Shown here: positions 1-8,434 of the stretch, in pieces
How the letters are laid out: each line of letters starts with the position of its first letter
Position numbering within the stretch: position 1 is the stretch's first letter
IMG/VR virus record: IMGVR_UViG_3300027608_000102
Span: 1 to 30,669 of that record
Direction: 5' to 3' (one strand)
DNA length: 30,669 bases
From: a virus
The notes under the pieces: model-generated
Databases searched by the model: none
What the model saw: the letters and a program-made list of their open reading frames with translations, nothing else
What the model was told of the DNA's origin: nothing
Made by a program: the position numbers and the translations under genes

Positions 1-1
1 C

Positions 2-247
2 CTGGCAAGCGCATTCCGCAACAAGCCAGAGATGGCCCAGAAGAAGCCTGATCCTATTAGGCAGCGAGAGCTTCCTGAGATCAAGCCAATCGGCGCGGGT
101 GGAAAGCTTACGGCGGCAACGATCAAGACTGTAACCCCTAGGACAGTAACCGTTAAGCCTACAGCGGCTGCGGTTACCGGGACAGCCACCGCGACACAGG
201 GCATCTCAGGGACTGGCTATGGTCAACGAGCGAGAGTCCAGAACTAA
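2..247 (+). CDS. C-terminal end of an upstream phage protein (5' partial)
   Basis: The frame is open from the first bases of the window, so this is probably the tail of a longer gene rather than a 71-residue protein starting at the ATG at 32. The visible part is low-complexity, rich in Thr, Ala, Val and Pro, with an RP/KP-rich stretch first and a Gly-Tyr-Gly end. Such disordered ends are common on portal or other head proteins. The position just before the giant protein, scaffold and capsid fits a portal gene, but nothing in the visible residues proves this. Its TAA overlaps the ATG of the next gene by one base, so translation is probably coupled. Confidence 0.55.
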   Translation: MASAFRNKPEMAQKKPDPIRQRELPEIKPIGAGGKLTAATIKTVTPRTVTVKPTAAAVTGTATATQGISGTGYGQRARVQN

Positions 248-3200
248 TGCCATTTATCTATAGAGATCCAGGCGCTCCTTCCGAGCAGGAAGAAAAGCTA
301 AAGGGTAAAGACCTTGGCGTAACCCTTGACATTGGCGGCAAGCCTCAGGACATGAACCTGAACCCTGCTGAAAAGATGGCAAAGGAGTTTGGTGGAGCAG
401 TAACAGAGGTAGTTAGCCGTGGTGCACAGTTCGCCACCAAGCTACCAATTGTTGAGCCTGCCTTTAAAATGGTTGCAGACTCACCGATTGGGTGGGCAAT
501 AGGAAAAGGACTTGACCTTCTTAACGTACCGAGCTGGGCTGTGCAGCAGGCAGCTGCAAGGCTTAGGATGCTGGACCAGGGAGGGCTACCAGACGACATA
601 CGAAACATGATTGCATCAGGTAGAAACGCAGACGAAGTTGCGGATTACATGGTTAACTCGCAGCGCGCTTTCTCCAACAGCAAGGAAGCAAACCTAGCAT
701 TCCAGATACTCCTTGACCCGCTCAACTTTACCCCTCTAGCCCTGGGCAAGATAAGCGCACTCAAGCCCCTTAGCGCCGCAGCTGGACTTCTTGGGGGAAC
801 CGCAGTAGCTGGACCAATCGGGGGAGTGGTCGGCGCTGTTGCTGCATACAAGGCGGGACGATCTGCAGTACGAGGCGCAGAGAAGGCATTCGAGACAGCT
901 GGGAAAATGGACGACCTTGGCACCGCAGACAAAATTCTTCTTAGGCTTGAGAAGGGAATAGATAAGAAGACTGGCATGCCGGCCGATGGTTACGGTATGA
1001 ATCTTACTGAGCGACTGCGGGTAGGTTCACAGAACGAAGAGCTTATCAGAACCTCAAGGACTAAGATCGACGAGCTAATTTCAAAGGGCGCAAACCCAGC
1101 AAGCAGCGAAGTGGTAGCCCTGACTAAAACAATCGAGGATGCGGAATCAGCTAATAACGTTGTAAACGCCATCAACAATGGATTCGGAATCGGTATGTAC
1201 CGTGGAATGGTTGGGGTTAGCAATCGAAGCAAGCAAGGCCTGAGGGCTGTAGCTGGTGCTCTTGTCCCAGCCTCAACGAATACTATCATGAGAGCCCTAG
1301 GCGGATACCGAGCAAACGAAATCATGGACATCCACGCATCTACTGTAGCACCAGAGCTGCGTCCATTGGTTCACGAGTTCATGGGCCGTGGGGCATCAAA
1401 CTTCCCAGTGATGGCAATCGGAAGGCTCATCGCCAGACCTGAGTCGGCCAAGGCAAAGGTCATTGCGGATTCTACCGTGAACACCTTCATGTCCTCGGTG
1501 AAAGAGCTAAATCTTGGCCAGGTTGCCGACAAGGACATCGACAACATCGCAGGTCAGATGATCGTCATGGCCAGGGAGCAGGGTGGTACGGTCGCGGTTC
1601 TAGGAATATCAGACAATGTTGACGGAGTAATTAAGCTCAAGGACCGCATAAGGATTATTTCCAACGTTAACGACAGGGCCAACCTTGCCAACACTGGACG
1701 TGCTAGCGACGTGTCAACTCAGGCTCTTACAGAAATGGTTGAGAGCGAGTACGTTATCACAGCGCTAAAGCAGATCTCAAGGCAGGAGGGTGGCGTAGAG
1801 CGAAGGGTTCACGACCTACTTCTAGACCTGGGCCCAGACGAAATGTCACGACAAGTTATTGCAGAGATCGACCGACAGGTCTATAAGCTGGTACCTAGAA
1901 TTACTAACAAGCAGGCCCTCAAGACAGAGTACCTTGCAAGGACCAGATCGATGTCAGCCGCTGCCGGGGACACATGGACACCGGTCCGTCAATCCGCATC
2001 AGATGAGGCTTTCGAAAAAATCTTCGGTAAATACTTTGATGACCAAGGAGAGCTAGTCCGCAGGGGGGGACTTGTAACGAGGGGCGCAACAGAAGCCGAC
2101 ACCCGACGAATGGTTGCACGAGACTTCCTTCTTATCGATATGGCAGGGTTCGAATCGGCAAACAAGTGGGCCTCACAGATTAACGAAGCCATAGCACCAG
2201 TGACGGCAAAGGTAATGGACCCTAAGGTTTCAGATTCCCTAATATCCAAATACGGTGAGGAAGGGTTCCGACAGATTCGGAAGGCAGCCAATAACGTAGG
2301 TAGGATCCAGGTAGTTCGAAGAAAAGGGATGCTGTTCCTAAGCTCTGCCAGGACAATGAAGAGCGTGTACGAGGCAATACAGAAGATAGAAGGTGGCGGT
2401 CGGGACTCATTCCTTCCGACAGCAGAAGCCAGGTACGCAGCTGGTCAGCCTCTGGTTAAAGAGTACATCGGTAGTGCCTCTGACGTTGCCGCAATCCGCT
2501 CGAAGATCAAGAATGAGCTGATGCCAGACGCGAAGGCCAGGGGAGACAGCTACTCGGTAGACGCCCTTAACGACCTCCTAGAAGAGATGAAGAAGGCAGA
2601 GAACCTACTTGACGTTAAGAAGGCGTGGTCAAGGGCAACTCTTGACATGTCCGAAGAGCTAGGCTCTACGTTCTCGTACGCTGAAAACCCTGAGAGAATC
2701 TTTAGGTTTGTGAACGATGCTATAGAAAATGGATTTGCCATCAACCCACTAGGGCCAGAGGACATGCAAGACCTAGCTAGGATCGTAGCTTCTCAGGGCA
2801 TGGACCCATCCATACTCGGCGTAATGAACGATACGCGCTACACAATTGCTCGTGCTCCAAAGCAAAACTATCACAGGGTCTTGAAGATTATTGAGAACCC
2901 TAACATTGACGGCCAAACCAAGGCGCTTATTATGCAAAGCCAGGTTCGACCGTTTATTGATATGACCAGCCCTTACCTGAAGGACGTTCAGTACAGCACT
3001 AGATACACTGCAAGTAGGCTTCAGCACATCATCGGCAGCGTCTTCTCACCAATAGGGAACTCTGCCGTTACTAGCAATATCAAAAACCGAATGGCGAGCT
3101 ATCTTGCTCGAGGCGGGGTGAGCTCAGCTCATGTAGATAGGGTAATGGACGAGATTGTCAAGGAAGCCATAGCCCAGGGAGTAAGCGCACGAGGTCTCAA

Positions 3201-5328
3201 CAGGGAAACAATGGACTTGCTTTTCGAAAAAGCCTTCAACCTACAGGAAGGATTCGGCGGGTACGACCGATTTAAAGATTCGTGGAAGGCATCTACAGCG
3301 TCCGGTGGCGGAGAGTTCAAGGCAGTTGACGCAATGATGTACTCATTCCAGGGTGACTCTAGAGTTGTAGGATACAGCCAGTACGCAAGCGGAGCTGCGA
3401 AGAGGTGGCTTCCATCTATCGCAAATATAACCGACAGACTGTATCCTCAATTCCGATTCAAGAACAACCCCCTGTACTGGGTACAAGAGTTCTTTGAGTC
3501 GTCTACTCTTAACCAGGCACGGGGTGTTGACCGAGAAGTAATATCAGCAATCACCAAGGACGGCCAGGTATTGCGGGCTACGGCTGGAGAGATCCGAGAC
3601 CTAGCCAACGTTGCCCCTCAAACACATGCTTTAATAGACAACGTTAACTTCCTGACTGTCTTCCGTGAAAGGGCCCTCGAGCGTGCCCTAACTGGGAACT
3701 GGCAGGTGGGAGAGGCCACCGGGATCATCGATGCTGTAAAGAGGAAACTATCTTCTTCCAAAGCTGGTGCCGGAAGAGTGTTCAAGGCAGAAGCAGGAGA
3801 CATTCTTGTCGAAAGGAAAGATGCTGCTAAGGACGCACTTGCAATGGACATTGCCTCCAAGCAGTTTGCGCAGGAGCTTCAGAAAAACGACCCGTCTCTG
3901 TACAACTCACTAGTTTCCCTATACGGTACATCTGACTCACGGACACTATTTGTTCGATACGCAGACTACCGACGACGACTATTCAACCAAGAAAGAGTTC
4001 TGTCTGACATCGACGCCGCACGCCCTGCTGGTATCGGGTTCAATGCTATTCCAGATCGTACCGGCCAGGTGTACGCTGATGTTAGGTACTCTATCTTCGG
4101 GGGTAAGAGTTCAGCTGGAGATGAGGTTGCGCCAAGCCTTGTTCGACGTGAGTACCTAACCAGGCCTAAGCAAGCTGGAGATAACCTAGACGTTGCATAC
4201 CAGAGAATGAGCGATTCCAACTACGACATGTCGATGGTAGACGAGGAGTTCGCGCAGCTCAAGGCACAGCTTGGGCTTGCAGATGACGAGATCCGACGTT
4301 CCGGAACAGTGTCTGCACTTAGGACAACTAAGTTCAACGAGGCATACGACAAGCTGGACCAGTCCTTAAGGAAGGTTCAAGAGATTAGGAACGATGCAGA
4401 CCTCAGGCGCCTTTCCGCCGAGATCATGATCCAAGACACAGCATTCGCTGTTGGCGGTGAGATCACGTACGAAGGGTCGAGAATCGCAGAGGCACTTGCA
4501 CTAGGAGGAGGATACGGAGGAGACATAGCTACCGTGTCGTCTACCCTTCAGCGCATAGTAAGAGACGCCAAGGCCGCAGTCGGGAGCGGTACTGCGCAGG
4601 ATCTTACTGCAGAAATCCGACGACTATCCCGACAGGCAATATCAGATGACGTCAAGCTTCTTGAAGCACTCGACTCAGCCAACTACACGCTCATGACAAA
4701 GCATGGAGTGGAGGAGGAGCTTTTCAAGGCATACCGATACGTATACGAGAAGGCACTCAAGCAGGCGAACAGGACTACATACTTCAACCCGGAGCGAAGC
4801 TTGTTCGAGAGGAGCATCAACCATCCATTCCTAGGGTTCTACCCATACAGCTACATGTTTAAGAAGATCCTACCAGAAATGATTGAGTTCCTATTTAAGA
4901 AGCCGTTCGGAACGTACGCACCTGGAGCAGGGTACCAGTCGTACATACACGTACGAGATTACGTAGAGCATCAGATTGAGACTGACTATACGCTCAGGAA
5001 CAATCTGGAAAATATGGATGAGGTGGCCTTCATGGTCACTCAGCTATTCCCGGGCGTACCGTGGGACATCACAGCTGTCCCTCCGGCATACCTGAGAACC
5101 GTTGCCAGAAGCCTGGCGGGCGCAGACAAGGATTATGGGATCGGCGATTTCGTCGGTCGAGACATCCTTGGATCGCTTGTTAGGTTCGGTCCTCTCGCCA
5201 CAGGTGAAAACCTTGCTGGCGCTGCGGACCAGATCGTCACCCAGATTTCGGGTGGAAACAATCCGGAGCCAATCTCCCAGCGTGCAACGGGAGAGATTGA
5301 CTTCGAAAAATATGGAGGTAACAGGTGA
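247..5328 (+). CDS. Giant putative virion protein, 1693 aa
   Basis: I do not recognise a family. The protein is 1693 residues, mostly helical in appearance and rich in Ala, Arg, Asp and Glu. A glycine/alanine-rich hydrophobic stretch lies near residues 177-205 and could insert in or cross a membrane. The C-terminal third is richer in aromatics, for example HPFLGFYPYSYMF near residue 1526, and ends with a Gly/Asn tail. No catalytic signature was found by eye. It lies directly before scaffold and capsid, a slot where some phages carry MuF-like minor head proteins or internal ejection proteins. The size and the hydrophobic patch favour an internal or DNA-ejection protein in the manner of T7 gp15/gp16, which is inference. 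A tape measure is unlikely because of the position before the capsid gene. The start overlaps the preceding stop and has only a weak GAGAG ribosome site, consistent with coupling. Confidence 0.7.
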   Translation: MPFIYRDPGAPSEQEEKLKGKDLGVTLDIGGKPQDMNLNPAEKMAKEFGGAVTEVVSRGAQFATKLPIVEPAFKMVADSPIGWAIGKGLDLLNVPSWAVQQAAARLRMLDQGGLPDDIRNMIASGRNADEVADYMVNSQRAFSNSKEANLAFQILLDPLNFTPLALGKISALKPLSAAAGLLGGTAVAGPIGGVVGAVAAYKAGRSAVRGAEKAFETAGKMDDLGTADKILLRLEKGIDKKTGMPADGYGMNLTERLRVGSQNEELIRTSRTKIDELISKGANPASSEVVALTKTIEDAESANNVVNAINNGFGIGMYRGMVGVSNRSKQGLRAVAGALVPASTNTIMRALGGYRANEIMDIHASTVAPELRPLVHEFMGRGASNFPVMAIGRLIARPESAKAKVIADSTVNTFMSSVKELNLGQVADKDIDNIAGQMIVMAREQGGTVAVLGISDNVDGVIKLKDRIRIISNVNDRANLANTGRASDVSTQALTEMVESEYVITALKQISRQEGGVERRVHDLLLDLGPDEMSRQVIAEIDRQVYKLVPRITNKQALKTEYLARTRSMSAAAGDTWTPVRQSASDEAFEKIFGKYFDDQGELVRRGGLVTRGATEADTRRMVARDFLLIDMAGFESANKWASQINEAIAPVTAKVMDPKVSDSLISKYGEEGFRQIRKAANNVGRIQVVRRKGMLFLSSARTMKSVYEAIQKIEGGGRDSFLPTAEARYAAGQPLVKEYIGSASDVAAIRSKIKNELMPDAKARGDSYSVDALNDLLEEMKKAENLLDVKKAWSRATLDMSEELGSTFSYAENPERIFRFVNDAIENGFAINPLGPEDMQDLARIVASQGMDPSILGVMNDTRYTIARAPKQNYHRVLKIIENPNIDGQTKALIMQSQVRPFIDMTSPYLKDVQYSTRYTASRLQHIIGSVFSPIGNSAVTSNIKNRMASYLARGGVSSAHVDRVMDEIVKEAIAQGVSARGLNRETMDLLFEKAFNLQEGFGGYDRFKDSWKASTASGGGEFKAVDAMMYSFQGDSRVVGYSQYASGAAKRWLPSIANITDRLYPQFRFKNNPLYWVQEFFESSTLNQARGVDREVISAITKDGQVLRATAGEIRDLANVAPQTHALIDNVNFLTVFRERALERALTGNWQVGEATGIIDAVKRKLSSSKAGAGRVFKAEAGDILVERKDAAKDALAMDIASKQFAQELQKNDPSLYNSLVSLYGTSDSRTLFVRYADYRRRLFNQERVLSDIDAARPAGIGFNAIPDRTGQVYADVRYSIFGGKSSAGDEVAPSLVRREYLTRPKQAGDNLDVAYQRMSDSNYDMSMVDEEFAQLKAQLGLADDEIRRSGTVSALRTTKFNEAYDKLDQSLRKVQEIRNDADLRRLSAEIMIQDTAFAVGGEITYEGSRIAEALALGGGYGGDIATVSSTLQRIVRDAKAAVGSGTAQDLTAEIRRLSRQAISDDVKLLEALDSANYTLMTKHGVEEELFKAYRYVYEKALKQANRTTYFNPERSLFERSINHPFLGFYPYSYMFKKILPEMIEFLFKKPFGTYAPGAGYQSYIHVRDYVEHQIETDYTLRNNLENMDEVAFMVTQLFPGVPWDITAVPPAYLRTVARSLAGADKDYGIGDFVGRDILGSLVRFGPLATGENLAGAADQIVTQISGGNNPEPISQRATGEIDFEKYGGNR

Positions 5329-5849
5329 CTGACGGAGAAGTCGTGTTGAACGAACAGACCGAGTCGCAGGAGGTGGCTGCCACTCAGGATGAGAACGACA
5401 TCACCACTTGGAAGAAGCGCCTTGCTGGCAAGGACCAAGCTCTGACGACTGTTAAAAAGCAGTTGGATGAGATTAAGGCAGAGCACGACAAGGTCGTGCA
5501 GTGGAAGCTTCAGATGGAGGAGGCCAGCCTTTCTGAGTTTGAAAAAGCTCAGCGGAAAATCGCCGCACTGGAGCAAGAACTTAACGCTACTCGGGCTTCC
5601 GAGAAGCGTGAGCGTTTGTCTAAGGAGTTCCCAAACTACACAACCTGGGCCGAATCAAGCAAAGATCTTACAGATGAAGATCGGGCACGGGCCTTTGAAG
5701 ATATGGTTCGCAAGGGTGTGGGGAAGTCTGAGGAAACGTTCGTGGATCCCAACAAGCCTGCCAAGGCCACTACGGCTAAGGCAGGGAAGAGAAGCTCCGA
5801 TGAGATTGTTAGGGACATAGCGTCCCTCGGCAATCCTTGGAGCGACTAA
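5325..5849 (+). CDS. Capsid scaffold protein
   Basis: This 174-residue acidic protein has a long predicted coiled coil at about residues 28-95 (KKQLDEIKAEHDK, AALEQELNATRASEKRER). A short C-terminal part, rich in Lys and Ala, ends in NPWSD. Length, coiled coil, charge and position immediately before the major capsid gene fit phage scaffolds, which guide procapsid assembly inside the shell and are then lost. The start is GTG at 5325, overlapping the TGA of the giant gene as GTGA, with GGAGG at 5314-5318. No protease was recognised nearby, so the mode of removal is unknown. A minor head protein is the alternative, but the coiled coil and location make scaffold more likely. Confidence 0.8.
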   Translation: MTDGEVVLNEQTESQEVAATQDENDITTWKKRLAGKDQALTTVKKQLDEIKAEHDKVVQWKLQMEEASLSEFEKAQRKIAALEQELNATRASEKRERLSKEFPNYTTWAESSKDLTDEDRARAFEDMVRKGVGKSEETFVDPNKPAKATTAKAGKRSSDEIVRDIASLGNPWSD

Positions 5850-5864
5850 AGAAGGAGTAATCTA

Positions 5865-6875
5865 ATGGCTACGCAGACGCGTGCGCTGCTCGATACGAAC
5901 AGCTCAAACGCTTATTCTGCGCTCATTACGGAGCTCGTAGCTCAGCAGGCTCAGGAGAACCTGCGCGACCGTTTGGTCCATGCAATGCCGGGTAACTACA
6001 CGGCAGGGCGTTTCCAGAAGGGCAGCAACGAGATTCGCTATGCGCGCTACCCAGACCTCACGCCGCTTGGCGTGGCGGACACCCTTACCGAGGCAGGCGC
6101 CCCTGCTGAGTATGACCTCACGGTTACGACCGAGTCGTTCATTCCTAAGCAGTACGGTAAGGTTCTCAAGATTTCAGACCTTGCGCAGCTCGACAGCCCG
6201 CACGATCTGATCTCGATTGCTTCCGAGCGACTTGCTCGAGCGGCAACCGAGTCGATGGACACAATCATCCGTGACGTAATAGCACAAGGCACCAGCGTAA
6301 TTTACGCCGGTGACGCAAGTGCACGTAACAACGTTGGTACCGGTTCTAACGACAACCTTACTGGTCTAGGGATCAAGAAGGCTGTTGCACGGCTGAAGGC
6401 TCTAAACGTTCCTACGTTTGCCGACGGCTTCTACCGCGCTATTCTCCATCCTGCGGTCGAGTTCGACCTCTTGACGGATACCAGCGCAAACGGCTTCCTT
6501 GAGGCCACGAAGTACACCAAGTCGCTCGACCTCCTCAACGGAGAGATCGGCGCGTACGCTGGTGTCCGCTTCATGGTTTCACCGAACGCAAAGGTCTTCA
6601 CCGGCGCAGGCGGCGGCTCGGCGAACGTCTACTCGACGTTCCTCTTTGGGCCAGATGCCTACATCGTTGGCGACAGCCAGACGCTTCAGAGCTACTTCGT
6701 GGCTCCGGGCGGCGACCACAGCGATCCAATCGCCCAGGTTGCAACGCTTGGCTTCAAGATGCGCTTCGGCGCGATCCTCCGTGGTGAGGGAACGACTGGA
6801 GAGTTCGATGGTTCAAACACCTCGACTGGCCAGCCACGTTACCTCCGCATTGAGTCGACCGCAACGACGCTCTAA
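5865..6875 (+). CDS. Major capsid protein, N4-gp56 family
   Basis: This is the shell protein of the head, with the HK97 fold expected for the N4-gp56 family. At 336 residues it is slightly short for the family but carries its typical landmarks in order. These are LTEAGAPAEYDLTVTT near residue 75, the KQYGKVLKISDL block, a helix ending ATESMDTIIRDV, then AQGTSVIYAGDASAR, a block around AILHPAVEFDL, NGEIGAYAGVRFMVSPNAKVF, and STFLFGPDAYIVGDSQ. A late DPIAQVATLGFKMRFGAIL matches the usual end of the fold. The ribosome site GGAG lies at 5854-5857, seven bases before ATG. It follows the scaffold by 15 bases and is followed by a strong hairpin, consistent with high expression. The family occurs in many short- and long-tailed phages and does not by itself imply N4 biology. 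Confidence 0.95.
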   Translation: MATQTRALLDTNSSNAYSALITELVAQQAQENLRDRLVHAMPGNYTAGRFQKGSNEIRYARYPDLTPLGVADTLTEAGAPAEYDLTVTTESFIPKQYGKVLKISDLAQLDSPHDLISIASERLARAATESMDTIIRDVIAQGTSVIYAGDASARNNVGTGSNDNLTGLGIKKAVARLKALNVPTFADGFYRAILHPAVEFDLLTDTSANGFLEATKYTKSLDLLNGEIGAYAGVRFMVSPNAKVFTGAGGGSANVYSTFLFGPDAYIVGDSQTLQSYFVAPGGDHSDPIAQVATLGFKMRFGAILRGEGTTGEFDGSNTSTGQPRYLRIESTATTL

Positions 6876-6890
6876 GAGTTAGCTAGCTAC

Positions 6891-6916
6891 GGGGGAGGGG
6901 CTTCGGCCTCTCCCCC
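6891..6916 (+). terminator. Strong hairpin after the capsid gene
   Basis: This is a GC-rich 11-bp stem (6891-6901 with 6906-6916, one G-T pair) closed by a cUUCGg tetraloop, one of the most stable RNA loops known. No U-tract follows; the next bases are AAAG. It may be a partial terminator, or an mRNA 3'-end stabiliser that keeps capsid transcript levels above those of downstream tail genes. Confidence 0.8.
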
Positions 6917-6934
6917 AAAGCGACAGGAGGCCAC

Positions 6935-7579
6935 ATGGCAATTACACTAAGTGCACTAAGAACAATTGTACGTCGGGATCTCAGGGATTCTGGCGCTACC
7001 CCCACGTGGTCTAATGACGAGCTCAGCGACATGATCAAATGGGGTACGCAAGAACTATCCAGGATCCGGCCACAGGAGATTTATGAAACCGCATCCTATT
7101 CTGCTCCGGTTGTCGGAGCTTTCTTTACTATTGACACACTCACGCTGGACAGCGTTTACCGCGTGGACGCTTATAATTCTGGCGGCAAGCTACTCCTCAC
7201 GGTCCCTTACTCGATTACTACCGAAGCTAATGGTGGATGGGACTTCATTGATGGAAAGCTGCACATGCCACAGTATTTCGTCCTGCCTAACAACTGTACA
7301 CTGCGGGTGTTTGGATACAAGCACTATACCCAGCCCGCGAATGACTCGTCCTCTATCGAGCTCGACGACGATGCTATTAACGCCGTGCGTGCCTGGGTCC
7401 AGAAGGAAGCAATGTTCATGCTGATATCTGACCGCGTACGATACCAGCAGTGGGCCGTAGCGTCTGGGGCATCAGACACAAACAGCATCCAGCTTGCCCA
7501 GCTATACAGCGCGGCAGATCGACGATGGGAGAGGATCTCTCGAGCGGTACGCCGAGTTCGCAAGACACCGGGGGCCTAA
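6935..7579 (+). CDS. Head-tail connector or adaptor-like protein
   Basis: This 214-residue protein follows the capsid gene, where most phages encode head-completion or connector proteins that ring the portal. The N-terminus (LSALRTIVRRDLRD, then WSNDELSDMIKWGTQELSRIRP) has the helical pattern of gp6-like connectors and phage adaptors. A beta-rich middle follows and the C-terminus is basic (RRWERISRAVRRVRK). The start has an excellent AGGAGG at 6925-6930. Its TAA directly abuts the ATG of the next gene. The assignment rests on position and general pattern; an exact family was not identified. Confidence 0.6.
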   Translation: MAITLSALRTIVRRDLRDSGATPTWSNDELSDMIKWGTQELSRIRPQEIYETASYSAPVVGAFFTIDTLTLDSVYRVDAYNSGGKLLLTVPYSITTEANGGWDFIDGKLHMPQYFVLPNNCTLRVFGYKHYTQPANDSSSIELDDDAINAVRAWVQKEAMFMLISDRVRYQQWAVASGASDTNSIQLAQLYSAADRRWERISRAVRRVRKTPGA

Positions 7580-8434
7580 ATGGATCTATCACAGGCAGTA
7601 ACAATCGAGCGTCCGGGGCAGTCCGCCTTGGACCTAAACGGAGTACGAGACCCCAACGCGGTTGGGTCTTCACCTGTTTCAGGGTACAACATTGAAAGCG
7701 TAGACTTCTCCGATGTTAACGTAGCTGCTTTCTCTGAGGATAATCCACAGGTGGACGGCATCGACAGCTACGACGCATACCTTGGGGCACGACAGATCTC
7801 TATGATAGTGGGCGTGTATGGCAGTACCTACGGGGACTTCTGGGACAAGATCACGGAGCTGAACTACGCACTACAGCCACGGCCGTCCTTTGCAACCGGC
7901 CAGGCTTTCGCTGAGGATGGGTTTAGGAAGCTGTCTTTCAGCCAGCCTAAGACCTCTGGATCTTACAGCTTGTACATGAAGGTTCGACCAATGTCCCTAC
8001 CTAGATTCGTGACCGAGGCAGGAGCTTCCGCAGGGGACGCTGACCGTGGATACGCCGTGCGGGTACGGGTCGTTCTCATGGCAGAGGACCCATACAAATA
8101 CTTTGCATCACCACGAGTATTCACAAGGACAGGGTCCGGAACCATCTCAGTCGTCAACGACGGGAAGACTATTGCCTGGCCTACTGTCGCGTGGAGCAGC
8201 ACCTCTACCGTGAGCCCACTCCGAGTAGAGCTCGGCACAGACAGCGTTGCATTCACCAAGGCTGGAGGGTTTGGGTCTAACTTCTCTGTTGACTTCAAGA
8301 CTTGCGTGTCGACGCAAACCAACTACCTAACAGAGTACGAGTTCTTTGCCGTTCCACCAGGAACTTCAACAGTTACGGTTACGAGTGGGGCTGGAGTAGT
8401 GTGCACCGTCACAATTAACGAGGCTATACTTTGA
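7580..8434 (+). CDS. Distal-tail-like (Dit-like) tail protein
   Basis: The 284-residue product has an N-terminal half with the layout of distal-tail proteins of the Sipho_tail type: a beta-rich start, the segment DAYLGARQISMIVGVYG, a short helix (FWDKITELNYALQPRP), then YMKVRPMSLPRFV and VRVRVVLMAEDPYKYFASP. The C-terminal half is a Ser/Thr/Val-rich beta-domain that could contact carbohydrate or neighbouring subunits. It directly precedes a Gp37-like tail protein, the usual partner. These proteins build the hub at the tail end that holds the receptor-binding apparatus. The start is ATG with a GGGGG stretch upstream. Family assignment is by pattern, not search. Confidence 0.6.
   Translation: MDLSQAVTIERPGQSALDLNGVRDPNAVGSSPVSGYNIESVDFSDVNVAAFSEDNPQVDGIDSYDAYLGARQISMIVGVYGSTYGDFWDKITELNYALQPRPSFATGQAFAEDGFRKLSFSQPKTSGSYSLYMKVRPMSLPRFVTEAGASAGDADRGYAVRVRVVLMAEDPYKYFASPRVFTRTGSGTISVVNDGKTIAWPTVAWSSTSTVSPLRVELGTDSVAFTKAGGFGSNFSVDFKTCVSTQTNYLTEYEFFAVPPGTSTVTVTSGAGVVCTVTINEAIL

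Noticed and set aside
5297-5316. TTGACT-N8-TATGGA resembling the short-spaced promoter elements
   Set aside because: It lies within the last codons of the giant gene, lacks the TGGATATAA core, and TATGGAGG is explained by the scaffold ribosome site.
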